Source: Bacteroidales bacterium
GTDB taxonomy: Bacteria; Bacteroidota; Bacteroidia; Bacteroidales; UBA932
NCBI GenBank assembly: GCA_017615065.1
Contig: JAGAAY010000041.1
Coordinates: 1-44,607, forward strand
Reading direction: 5' to 3'
DNA: 44,607 bases
Shown here: positions 1 to 8,925 of the stretch, piece by piece
How positions within the stretch are numbered: position 1 is the stretch's first letter
Layout: each line of letters begins with the position of its first letter
Notes under the pieces: model-generated
The model's input: the letters and a program-made list of their open reading frames with translations, nothing else
The model's database searches: none
What the model was told of the DNA's origin: nothing
Program-made: the position numbers and the translations under genes

Positions 1-37
1 AAAACAGTCTGACATTTTAGCAACACTGTGAGGTAGT

Positions 38-65
38 TGTCATTTCGAGCGAAGTCGAGAAATCT
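38..65 (+). repeat. Single arm of a palindromic interspersed repeat, just upstream of groEL
   Basis: This 28-nt stretch (starts TGTCATTTCGAGCG, ends GAGAAATCT) is the exact reverse complement of the left arm of the palindromic element at 31493-31560. Only one arm is present here. It ends 16 nt before the groEL start codon, so it lies in the groEL leader or in a groES-groEL spacer; groES itself is not in the window. Repeats with a GTCATTTCGA...GAGAAATCT core are scattered through many Bacteroidota genomes; that last point is recalled family knowledge, not shown here. Confidence 0.75.
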
Positions 66-78
66 AAAACCTATTTGA

Positions 79-1704
<1,626 letters not shown>

Positions 1705-1732
1705 CCTCGGCTGGCGGCTAAACCGCTAAAAT

Positions 1733-1821
1733 ACAACGAGTTCATTGTTTCCCGGTGCAAAATTTTTTGCACCGGGAAACTGTTATTTCACTGATACACA
1801 ATATGTTGGCCGCCAGGAAAA
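1733..1821 (+). repeat. 89-nt direct repeat, copy 1 (hairpin plus conserved 3' flank)
   Basis: This segment matches 24269-24357 with about 7 mismatches in 89 positions and no gaps by hand alignment. It consists of a short conserved lead-in, a 34-nt near-perfect palindrome (1747-1780), and a conserved flank reading TGTTATTTC then CTGATACACAA and CCGCCAGGAAAA. It separates groEL from the first sigma factor gene, whose ATG lies 46 nt beyond the repeat. The second copy sits in the same position relative to the second sigma gene. Confidence 0.85.
1747..1780 (+). terminator. Strong palindromic hairpin after groEL, likely terminator
   Basis: The arms GTTTCCCGGTGCAAAA and TTTTGCACCGGGAAAC are perfectly complementary around a two-base centre. 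The hairpin lies 42 nt after the groEL stop. The U-rich run is inside the upper stem, not after it, so this is not a textbook intrinsic terminator. The A/T-rich upper stem over a GC-rich base would nevertheless work in both directions. An identical hairpin follows the histidine phosphatase gene at 24283-24316. Confidence 0.65.
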
Positions 1822-1840
1822 CAAATTGACAAAAAATAAC

Positions 1841-1848
1841 TATATTTG
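1841..1848 (+). promoter_or_regulatory. -7 box (TATATTTG) of the first sigma gene
   Basis: TATATTTG matches the Bacteroidetes -7 consensus TAnnTTTG exactly and lies 19 nt before the sigma-factor ATG at 1868. That predicts a short leader of about 15 nt. No convincing -33 TTTG is present at the normal 19-21 nt distance; the stretch there is A-rich. The box could be a weak or activated housekeeping promoter. Confidence 0.55.
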
Positions 1849-1867
1849 TAGTGCTAAGACTGGTAAC

Positions 1868-2404
1868 ATGAAATCACGATCCGACAGCGAACTGGTTTCT
1901 GCAGTGAAGCTTGGCGATACACGCGCTTTTGACGAACTGTTCATGCGCTGGTATCCCCAGGTGAGGCGGTTCATACTGTCGCTGGTAAAGGACCAGGCGA
2001 TGTCGGACGATCTTGCACAGAATGTATTTCTGAAGGTGTGGAATGCACGGGCGGCGCTGATGCCGGACCAGTCGTTCAGGAATTATCTCTTTGTCCTGTC
2101 CAGGAATGCGGTGCTGGATGTGCTGCGTTCCAAGGGGTACCGGCTCAGGAAGGATGTTCAGGAGCCGCCGGCGGAGGTGGCTTCTTCCGAGCAGTCGTTC
2201 CACCAGGCGGAGTTCAGGGAAACCTACAGCAGGGTCCTGCGGATTGTTTCGGAAATGCCGCCGCAGCGGCAGCAGGTTTTCAAGATGAGCCGGTTCCAGT
2301 CCAAATCGGCACAGGAGATTGCCGATACGATGGGGCTCTCCGTGAGGACGGTGGAAAAGCACCTTGAGCTGGCGCTGAAAGATTTAAGGCAGTCGCTCAA
2401 CTGA
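1868..2404 (+). CDS. ECF-type RNA polymerase sigma factor (FecI-like)
   Basis: The 178-residue protein is a Bacteroidetes-type sigma-70 family (ECF) factor that directs RNA polymerase to a small set of promoters. Sigma region 2 spans about residues 22-88 (DELFMRWYPQVRRF, then DDLAQNVFLKVW and NYLFVLSRNAVLDVLRS). Region 4 spans about 120-175, with the helix-turn-helix SAQEIADTMGLSVRTVEKHL. An upstream in-frame TTG at 1745 would put the start inside the palindrome, so the ATG at 1868 (MKSRSDSELV) downstream of a -7 box is chosen. The next gene is a FecR anti-sigma and then a SusC with an STN domain, the classic arrangement for trans-envelope control of a nutrient-uptake operon. The likely target is the 3485-24242 operon. 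Confidence 0.93.
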   Translation: MKSRSDSELVSAVKLGDTRAFDELFMRWYPQVRRFILSLVKDQAMSDDLAQNVFLKVWNARAALMPDQSFRNYLFVLSRNAVLDVLRSKGYRLRKDVQEPPAEVASSEQSFHQAEFRETYSRVLRIVSEMPPQRQQVFKMSRFQSKSAQEIADTMGLSVRTVEKHLELALKDLRQSLN

Positions 2405-2412
2405 AAAAAATG

Positions 2413-2443
2413 CCGGAAGCATTACGCAATGCCTCCGGTTTTT
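2413..2443 (+). terminator. Intrinsic terminator between sigma and anti-sigma genes
   Basis: CCGGA-A-GCATT pairs with AATGC-C-TCCGG around an ACGC loop, with one internal mismatch, and is followed directly by five T. It begins 9 nt after the sigma-factor stop. It would end or attenuate the sigma transcript before fecR, giving different dosage of sigma and anti-sigma. Confidence 0.8.
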
Positions 2444-2477
2444 CCGTTCTATATAGGTAACACTAAGACCAATCTAT

Positions 2478-3446
2478 ATGGCAATCAATCAAAAATTGCT
2501 GCAGGACTATTTCGACGGGGCATTGTCCGGAGAGGACAATCTCCGTGTGCAACAGTTCCTGGCGGAGAATTGGGACAATCCGGAACTCGTAACTCTTATG
2601 GATTCACAGTTCGATGCCTGCCGTATCGAGCCGTCCGCCCATGACAGGAAAATGCTGAGGGAAGTCCGGAAAAATATCCAAAATTCCAGTCCCCGTTACC
2701 GCGTGTGGATGGCCGCCGCCGCAATAATAGCATTCCTTCTTGCCATTCCCGCAACTATGCAGCTGGGTTATCGCATGCACAGGGAGGCCGCGCCGGTTGA
2801 GTGGCAGGAACTGACGGTATCCAATACGGAAACCGCGGCGCTGGACCTGCCGGACGGAACGCACCTCGTGCTGAATGCCGGTTCCCGCATCACCTGGCCG
2901 AGCCGTTTCACGGGGGACTCCCGTGAAGTGTTTCTGGAAGGGGAAGTCCTTGCACAGGTGGCCAAAGACCCGGAACATCCGTTCATCATCCATTCCGGTG
3001 ATGTAAATGTGAAGGTATACGGCACCACCTTCGAATTCAAATCGTTCCGTAACGAGACCCAGGTGCAGCTAACCTTGATGGAAGGAGCCGTCTCGCTTGA
3101 CGTGCCGTCTTCGGAAGGTAACAGGGAAATAAGCCTGTCGCCCGGCGACATGGCCCTGTACGACCGCGAGGCGGGTGACGTATCCCTTACCAAAGTCTCT
3201 GTAAAACGATTCCCCGATGTGAGGTCGTTCAGTTTCTACAATACGCCCCTGCGCGATATCGTGGCAGAACTGGAGCGCAATTTCGGCCGTCGCATAGTAA
3301 TCGGCGATGCAAAAATTGCCGACAAGCGCTTCCTTGCATTCTTCACGAACGGCGAATCCCTGGACGAAATCCTTTCCCTCCTTGCAAAGAACGGAAAACT
3401 GCGGATTTCCCCGTCGGAGGAAGGCTATTATATATATGGTAGATAA
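2478..3446 (+). CDS. FecR-family anti-sigma factor
   Basis: The 322-residue single-pass inner-membrane protein should hold the adjacent ECF sigma factor in check and receive a signal from the outer-membrane transporter. The N-terminal cytoplasmic part (about 1-70, beginning LLQDYFDGALSGED) resembles anti-sigma domains. A membrane helix lies at about 76-93. The periplasmic FecR domain covers about 115-225 (LDLPDGTHLVLNAGSRITWP; FEVFLEGEV-like segment; HSGDVNVKVYGTTFEF; LMEGAVSL). A C-terminal DUF4974-like STN-interacting domain covers about 250-322 (FSFYNTPLRDIVAELERNFG). Length and order are normal for Bacteroidetes FecR proteins. It sits 38 nt before an STN-bearing SusC, the expected partner. 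The terminator upstream suggests independent or read-through transcription. Confidence 0.95.
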   Translation: MAINQKLLQDYFDGALSGEDNLRVQQFLAENWDNPELVTLMDSQFDACRIEPSAHDRKMLREVRKNIQNSSPRYRVWMAAAAIIAFLLAIPATMQLGYRMHREAAPVEWQELTVSNTETAALDLPDGTHLVLNAGSRITWPSRFTGDSREVFLEGEVLAQVAKDPEHPFIIHSGDVNVKVYGTTFEFKSFRNETQVQLTLMEGAVSLDVPSSEGNREISLSPGDMALYDREAGDVSLTKVSVKRFPDVRSFSFYNTPLRDIVAELERNFGRRIVIGDAKIADKRFLAFFTNGESLDEILSLLAKNGKLRISPSEEGYYIYGR

Positions 3447-3484
3447 CAAACAACTATAAAACACTAAAACCAATTGAAAAAACA

Positions 3485-6400
3485 ATGAGAATCACAGACT
3501 GCCGGCGCCTTCTGCGCGCCATGGTGCTTTCATTGTCCCTGCTGCTCCCGCTGAGCCTCAATGCACAGCGTGTGAGTCTGGAGCTCAAGAACGCCACCGT
3601 CCAGGAGGCGGTAACGGCGCTCCAGAGCCAGGGCAATTACACCATCGTCATCAATTCCGACGAGGTAGACCTGGGTCGGCGGATTTCCGTATCGGCCAAG
3701 GACGCCCCGCTGTCCGAGGTGATCGCCCAGATTTTCGCGGGCCAGAACCTCGATTTTGAAATCAGCGGAAACACCGTTTCCGTTTCCCGCCACAAGGCTT
3801 CAGCCTCCGGCCCCGTGAAGGGGAATCTCAAAGGCACGGTGGCCGATGCCGAGGGAGAAACGCTCATCGGCGCATATGTGATGGTCAAGGGAACCTCCCT
3901 TTATGCCATCACAGACGACAAGGGCGCTTTCAGCATCGACAATATCACATGGCCTGCGGTCCTGTCGGTTTCCTGCATCGGCTACGATGACATGGAAATC
4001 ACGCTGTCCGGCCGCGAGCGCCAGCCCTACACCATCGTCATGCTCAATGAATCCAAGGTTCTTGACGAAGTGGTTGTGGTGGGTTACGGTACCCAGAAAA
4101 AGGTGAACCTCACCGGCGCCGTATCCGTCATCTCCGGAAAGGAGCTCAACGCCCGTCCGGTAACCAACACCGCCATGGCCATCCAGGGTGCCGATCCTTC
4201 CCTGGTTCTCACCACTTCCAGCGGTTCCATCGACGGTGCAAACTACAGCGTCAACATCCGCGGTAAGCTGTCGCTGAACAGCGGTTCCCCGCTTGTGCTG
4301 GTGGACGGTGTGGAAAGCTCGCTTAACCAGGTGAACCCCAACGATATCGAGAACATCTCCATCCTGAAGGACGCTTCGGCCTGCGCCATTTACGGTGCAA
4401 AGGCCTCCGCCGGTGTGATTCTCATCACCACCAAGAGCGGCAGCGCAGGAGAAGCGAAAATCACCTACAACGGCCGTTTCAGCATTTCGGCGAATACCAC
4501 CTCCACGGACTTCATGACCTGCGGTTACGATTATGTGACGCTCTGTAACGACTTCTATAAAACGTATAAAGGATATGGGGCATGGACCTATTCCGACGAA
4601 CAGCTCCAGATGCTCCAGGACCGCCGCAACGACGTAACCGAGAATCCTGCCCGTCCCTGGGTGATTCCGGATGCAACCGGAACATATACATATGTTTATC
4701 TGGGCAACTTCGACTGGTACGGCTATATCTTCAACCGCACCCGTCCGGAAACGGAGCACAATATCACGGTGCGCGGCGGAACCGACAAGGCCCGCTATTA
4801 TGCATCGGCCCGTTATCTGTACCGTGAAGGTCTGTTCGCAGGCGCGGCCCAGGATACTTACAACGGCGTGTCGCTGCGCGCCAAAGTTGATGCCAACATC
4901 ACTCCCTGGCTGAATTATGCCACCAACGTGAGCCTGGAGCGCACCCAGTACGACTGGGGCGGATTCTGGGAGATGGATGGTTCCACCGGCTATGTGAGCC
5001 AGGGTATCATGTGGAACCTCACCCAGAATGTGGGCCCGAACTATGTTCCTTACAACCCTGACGGTACTATCGCGATGGTTCCCGGCTTCATGGCCGATGC
5101 CACGTCCCCGATCTTCTCCGGACGAGGCGGCGTGTTCATGGACGGCCGCAACCACAATGTCAACCTTAATAATTACTGGACCTGGACGAACAGGCTTACC
5201 GCCAACATCGCCAAGGGCCTGAAGTTCATTGCCGATTATACCTACCGCCGCAGGGACCGCAGGGCCAATTTCCGCAGTCTTCCCACAGCTAACAGCTACG
5301 ATAATATCAACAAGAGGCTGTATGTGGGCAACGGACTCACAGGCGGTCTGTTCACAAACGGTTCAGTGTATGACTTTACCCGTGAATACCGCTACTTCCA
5401 GGACGGTAACGTTGTGAACGCCTATTTCTCCTACGACAACACCTTCGGCAAAGACCACCACGTGGCCGCAACCCTGGGTGCCAACTTCGACGACTACCAT
5501 TCATCGAGCATCACCATCCAGCAGAAAGGCTCCCTCAGCGAAACCCTTTCCTATATCAATATGGCAAACGGTGAAATCGAGAAGGCATCCCAGAGCAACT
5601 CCGCCTACAGGACTCTAGGTTTCTTCGGCAGGGCCAATTACGACTATAAGGGACGCTACCTGGTAGAGCTGAGCGGCCGCTATGACGGTTCTTCCCGTTT
5701 CCCCAAGAATCATCGCTGGGGTCTCTTCCCCTCGGCTTCCGCGGGATGGCGAATCAGCGAGGAACCGTTCTGGGCACCAATCAAGCCGTATGTATCGAAC
5801 GCAAAGATCCGCGTGAGCTACGGTACTCTGGGCAACCAGCAGGTGGACAACTACTATTACTGGGAAGAACTCAAGACCGGCCTTCTGAGCGGTTATACCT
5901 TTGACGGTACTTCCAATGCCGGTTATGCATACGTGGATGCACCTGTTTCCAGCAACCTCACTTGGGAAACCGTGATATCCAAGAATATCGGCGTAGACCT
6001 TGGATTCTTCCAGGGCCGGCTTAACCTGAATGCCGATTTCTTCATCCGCGACACCAAGAACATGCTCACCGCCGGAATGGCTCTTCCTTTTGTCTACGGC
6101 GAAGCGGCGCCCAAGGAGAATGCCGCCGACCTCAGGACCAAGGGTTATGAGCTCGCCCTCAGCTGGAAAGACAACATCGTGGTGGCCGGAAAGCCGATGT
6201 ATTATGGCATTACCGCCACCCTGGGCGATTTCGAAACCCGGATCACCCGTTTCGACAACGAGAAGAAACTCCTCAGCCAGAACTATGTGGGCAAGCGCCT
6301 TGGCGATATCTGGGGATATGTGACCGACGGTGTTTTCGCCACCGACGAGGAGGCCGCAGCCTACGAGGCCGAAATCCAGTCCTTCGACACCGTTAACAAG

Positions 6401-7060
6401 GGTATCAAAGGCCAGGTGGCTCCCTGGAACCACCTCTTGGAAGGTGATGTCAAGTACGTGGACCTCAACGGCGACGGAAAGATCAACACCGGTGACAACA
6501 CTCTGGACAACCCCGGCGACCGCAAGGTCATCGGCAATTCCCTCCCGCGTTACAACTATGCCCTTAAGGGAGACCTGAGCTGGTTCGGCTTCGACCTCAG
6601 CATATTCTTCCAGGGCGTCGGAAAACTGGACTGGATGCCTAACGGCAACTGCATCTATTTCTGGGGACCTTATTCCTATCACCGTCCCACCTTCGTGCCC
6701 ACCGACTTCAGGGAGAAGTGCTGGTCGGCCGAAGAGGGTGCCGATAACAGCAATATCATCTACCCGCGCCAGAGAGGCCGTATCGCCACAACCAGTAATC
6801 TTGTGACATCGGACTTCTACCTCCAGAACGCCGCATACCTGCGTCTTAAGAACCTCACATTCGGATATACGATTCCTCTCAAGACCAAGGTCATAGAGAA
6901 AGCCCGCGTCTATTTCTCGGGCGAGAACCTCTTCTATCTGTCGCCTCTCACAAAGGCCACTAAATACATCGACCCGGAAGTTGCAACCACATCCATCAGC
7001 GAAGACTGCACCTATCCGTATTCCAAGACATTCTCTTTCGGCGTTGACATAACATTCTGA
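3485..7060 (+). CDS. SusC/RagA-family TonB-dependent transporter with N-terminal STN signalling domain
   Basis: This 1191-residue outer-membrane beta-barrel would import the substrate with TonB energy and pair with the SusD lid encoded next. After a signal peptide (about 1-28, ending LNAQ) comes an STN domain (about 30-100), the part that touches FecR in signalling transporters. A carboxypeptidase-regulatory-like domain follows (about 113-190, GTVADAEGETLIGAYV), then the TonB-box/SusC signature LDEVVVVGYGTQKK (193-206), plug and barrel ending in F. The STN extension is absent from the second SusC of this window, which marks this one as the FecR-linked transducer. It starts the long operon; downstream spacings are 15 nt or less or overlapping. 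Substrate cannot be read from SusC itself. Confidence 0.96.
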   Translation: MRITDCRRLLRAMVLSLSLLLPLSLNAQRVSLELKNATVQEAVTALQSQGNYTIVINSDEVDLGRRISVSAKDAPLSEVIAQIFAGQNLDFEISGNTVSVSRHKASASGPVKGNLKGTVADAEGETLIGAYVMVKGTSLYAITDDKGAFSIDNITWPAVLSVSCIGYDDMEITLSGRERQPYTIVMLNESKVLDEVVVVGYGTQKKVNLTGAVSVISGKELNARPVTNTAMAIQGADPSLVLTTSSGSIDGANYSVNIRGKLSLNSGSPLVLVDGVESSLNQVNPNDIENISILKDASACAIYGAKASAGVILITTKSGSAGEAKITYNGRFSISANTTSTDFMTCGYDYVTLCNDFYKTYKGYGAWTYSDEQLQMLQDRRNDVTENPARPWVIPDATGTYTYVYLGNFDWYGYIFNRTRPETEHNITVRGGTDKARYYASARYLYREGLFAGAAQDTYNGVSLRAKVDANITPWLNYATNVSLERTQYDWGGFWEMDGSTGYVSQGIMWNLTQNVGPNYVPYNPDGTIAMVPGFMADATSPIFSGRGGVFMDGRNHNVNLNNYWTWTNRLTANIAKGLKFIADYTYRRRDRRANFRSLPTANSYDNINKRLYVGNGLTGGLFTNGSVYDFTREYRYFQDGNVVNAYFSYDNTFGKDHHVAATLGANFDDYHSSSITIQQKGSLSETLSYINMANGEIEKASQSNSAYRTLGFFGRANYDYKGRYLVELSGRYDGSSRFPKNHRWGLFPSASAGWRISEEPFWAPIKPYVSNAKIRVSYGTLGNQQVDNYYYWEELKTGLLSGYTFDGTSNAGYAYVDAPVSSNLTWETVISKNIGVDLGFFQGRLNLNADFFIRDTKNMLTAGMALPFVYGEAAPKENAADLRTKGYELALSWKDNIVVAGKPMYYGITATLGDFETRITRFDNEKKLLSQNYVGKRLGDIWGYVTDGVFATDEEAAAYEAEIQSFDTVNKGIKGQVAPWNHLLEGDVKYVDLNGDGKINTGDNTLDNPGDRKVIGNSLPRYNYALKGDLSWFGFDLSIFFQGVGKLDWMPNGNCIYFWGPYSYHRPTFVPTDFREKCWSAEEGADNSNIIYPRQRGRIATTSNLVTSDFYLQNAAYLRLKNLTFGYTIPLKTKVIEKARVYFSGENLFYLSPLTKATKYIDPEVATTSISEDCTYPYSKTFSFGVDITF

Positions 7061-7065
7061 CGATT

Positions 7066-8922
7066 ATGAAAAAGATTATCATACCGATTGCGATAATGAC
7101 AGCCGCCCTGGCCCTGTCTTCATGCGAGGACTTCCTGACCAAGGCGCCCGAGACCACCCTGTCGCCGGGGACCTATTTCTCTTCCGAGCCCGAACTGGAC
7201 CTGTGGGTGAACAAACTCTACAACGACATCCTTCCCACTCCGGGAACCCTGGCAGAACTGCAGGCCGATGACAACGGCTCGTCCAGCTCGCTTTCCGCCA
7301 TCCAGAAGGGAACGCGTACTCCGTCGTCCACGTCCTGGAGTGCCGATACATGGAAGCCGCTCAGGAATATCAACTATCTCCTGGAGAACAACAAGTGCGC
7401 AGATGCCAATGTGAAGGCCCGTTATGACGGCGCCGCCTATTTCTTCCGCGCATGGTTCTATTTCGATATGCTCCGCCAGTACGGCGACATTCCCTGGTAC
7501 GACCACGTCATCGGCTCCACCGATACCGAAGATCTGAACAAGCCCCGCGATCCCCGCGGATATGTGGCCCTGATGATTCTCCAGGACCTGGACAAGGCAT
7601 ATGAACTGCTGCCGGCCAAGTGGCCTTCGAACCCGGTATATCATGTGTCCAGAGATGCCGCCCTGGCTCTCAAGTCCCGCGTGGCGCTGTTTGAGGGAAC
7701 ATTCCGGAAGTATCATGCCGGGACCGCTTTCGTCCCCGTGGACGAGCAGACTTTCGGCGAAGTGACCATTTCTTCCGATTATTTCCTCCGTCAGGCTGCC
7801 GATGCGGCCGGCCGGCTTCTTGGCACCCGCAAGCTTTACACCGGAAATGTCCGCGGCTTCTCAACGAATGCAGCAGAGGCCTCATACCGCGAGTATTTCA
7901 TCCTTGAGGACGCCGAAACCGACGAGACCATCTTCTCTCGCCGCTACAGTGTGGACGTGCTGGTGCGTCACGGCATCCAGTTCGACTTCAAGAACCATCG
8001 GCAGAGCGCAAGCGCCCGCCTGGTGAACCACTATCTCCAGAGCGACGGCACCCCTATCCAGGAGCGTGCAGGCTGGGAGTCCCTGAGCTACTACGATGTG
8101 TTCCAGAACCGTGATCCCCGCATGGCCCAGACCCTTCATGGCCCGGGATTCCTGAAGGCCGATATCGACGATGTTACCAAACTCCATGAAAAGGAGCAGC
8201 TCTCCTGGGAGCGCACCTTCAATGGCTACCGTATAATCAAATACATTTCCGACACCAGTCACGAAACCGCCACTACATCCACAACCGACTACCCGCTGAT
8301 CCGTTATGCGGAAGTCCTTCTCAACTATGCAGAGGCTAAGGCTGAACTGGGTGAACTCACGGCCGAAGACCTTGCCGCCACGGTGAATGTCATCCGTGCC
8401 CGTGTGGGAATGCCGGGACTCACCGCTGTTCCTACAACTCCAGACGCTCTTATGACACAGTATTATCCCCACGCAAAAGGCGCCCAGAAGGCTGCAATCC
8501 TTGAAATCCGCCGCGAACGTGCAGTGGAACTCATCTGCGAAGGCTTCCGCCAGTGGGATCTGCTCCGTTGGGGCGAGGGCGCACTCCTCACACCCAAGGC
8601 AACAGCCGGTTTCCAGGGCATATACATTGCCGAGAATGAAGTTGGTACCGATATCGACCTGGACAGGGACGGCACCATGGACCTGTATGTATACTCGGGT
8701 GCCAAGGGAACCACTGCGGCTCCTTCCACCAACCAGATACAGCTGGGCAGCGGCTACACGCTTTCCAACGGAACATATGGCTACCTCACTTATTGGGCTG
8801 CCGAAGATTATGTTTGGGATGAAGGCCGAGATTATCTCTGGCCCATCCCTGCCGATCAGCGTAAGCTTACGGATTTTGCACTTACTCAGAATCCGGGCTG
8901 GGATGACGGTCTAAGCCAATAA
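7066..8922 (+). CDS. SusD/RagB-family substrate-binding lipoprotein
   Basis: The 618-residue surface lipoprotein forms the lid of the SusC channel and captures substrate. The lipobox LALSSC places the lipidated cysteine at residue 20, followed by acidic EDF, a common surface-export context. Typical SusD features are visible: EDFLTKAPETTLSPGTYFSS at the N-terminus, the TPR-like helices (YFFRAWFYFDMLRQYGDIPW, ALALKSRVALFEGTFRK), and the C-terminal signature IRRERAVELICEGFRQWDLLRWGEG. It starts 5 nt after the SusC stop, so the pair is co-transcribed. Confidence 0.96.
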   Translation: MKKIIIPIAIMTAALALSSCEDFLTKAPETTLSPGTYFSSEPELDLWVNKLYNDILPTPGTLAELQADDNGSSSSLSAIQKGTRTPSSTSWSADTWKPLRNINYLLENNKCADANVKARYDGAAYFFRAWFYFDMLRQYGDIPWYDHVIGSTDTEDLNKPRDPRGYVALMILQDLDKAYELLPAKWPSNPVYHVSRDAALALKSRVALFEGTFRKYHAGTAFVPVDEQTFGEVTISSDYFLRQAADAAGRLLGTRKLYTGNVRGFSTNAAEASYREYFILEDAETDETIFSRRYSVDVLVRHGIQFDFKNHRQSASARLVNHYLQSDGTPIQERAGWESLSYYDVFQNRDPRMAQTLHGPGFLKADIDDVTKLHEKEQLSWERTFNGYRIIKYISDTSHETATTSTTDYPLIRYAEVLLNYAEAKAELGELTAEDLAATVNVIRARVGMPGLTAVPTTPDALMTQYYPHAKGAQKAAILEIRRERAVELICEGFRQWDLLRWGEGALLTPKATAGFQGIYIAENEVGTDIDLDRDGTMDLYVYSGAKGTTAAPSTNQIQLGSGYTLSNGTYGYLTYWAAEDYVWDEGRDYLWPIPADQRKLTDFALTQNPGWDDGLSQ

Positions 8923-8925
8923 AAT

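Noticed and set aside
3800-5155. 451-codon minus-strand open frame across susC
   Set aside because: It lies fully inside a convincing SusC gene, has a low-complexity Val/His/Gly-rich composition, no signal peptide or domain, and no promoter. It is an antisense shadow of GC-rich codon use.
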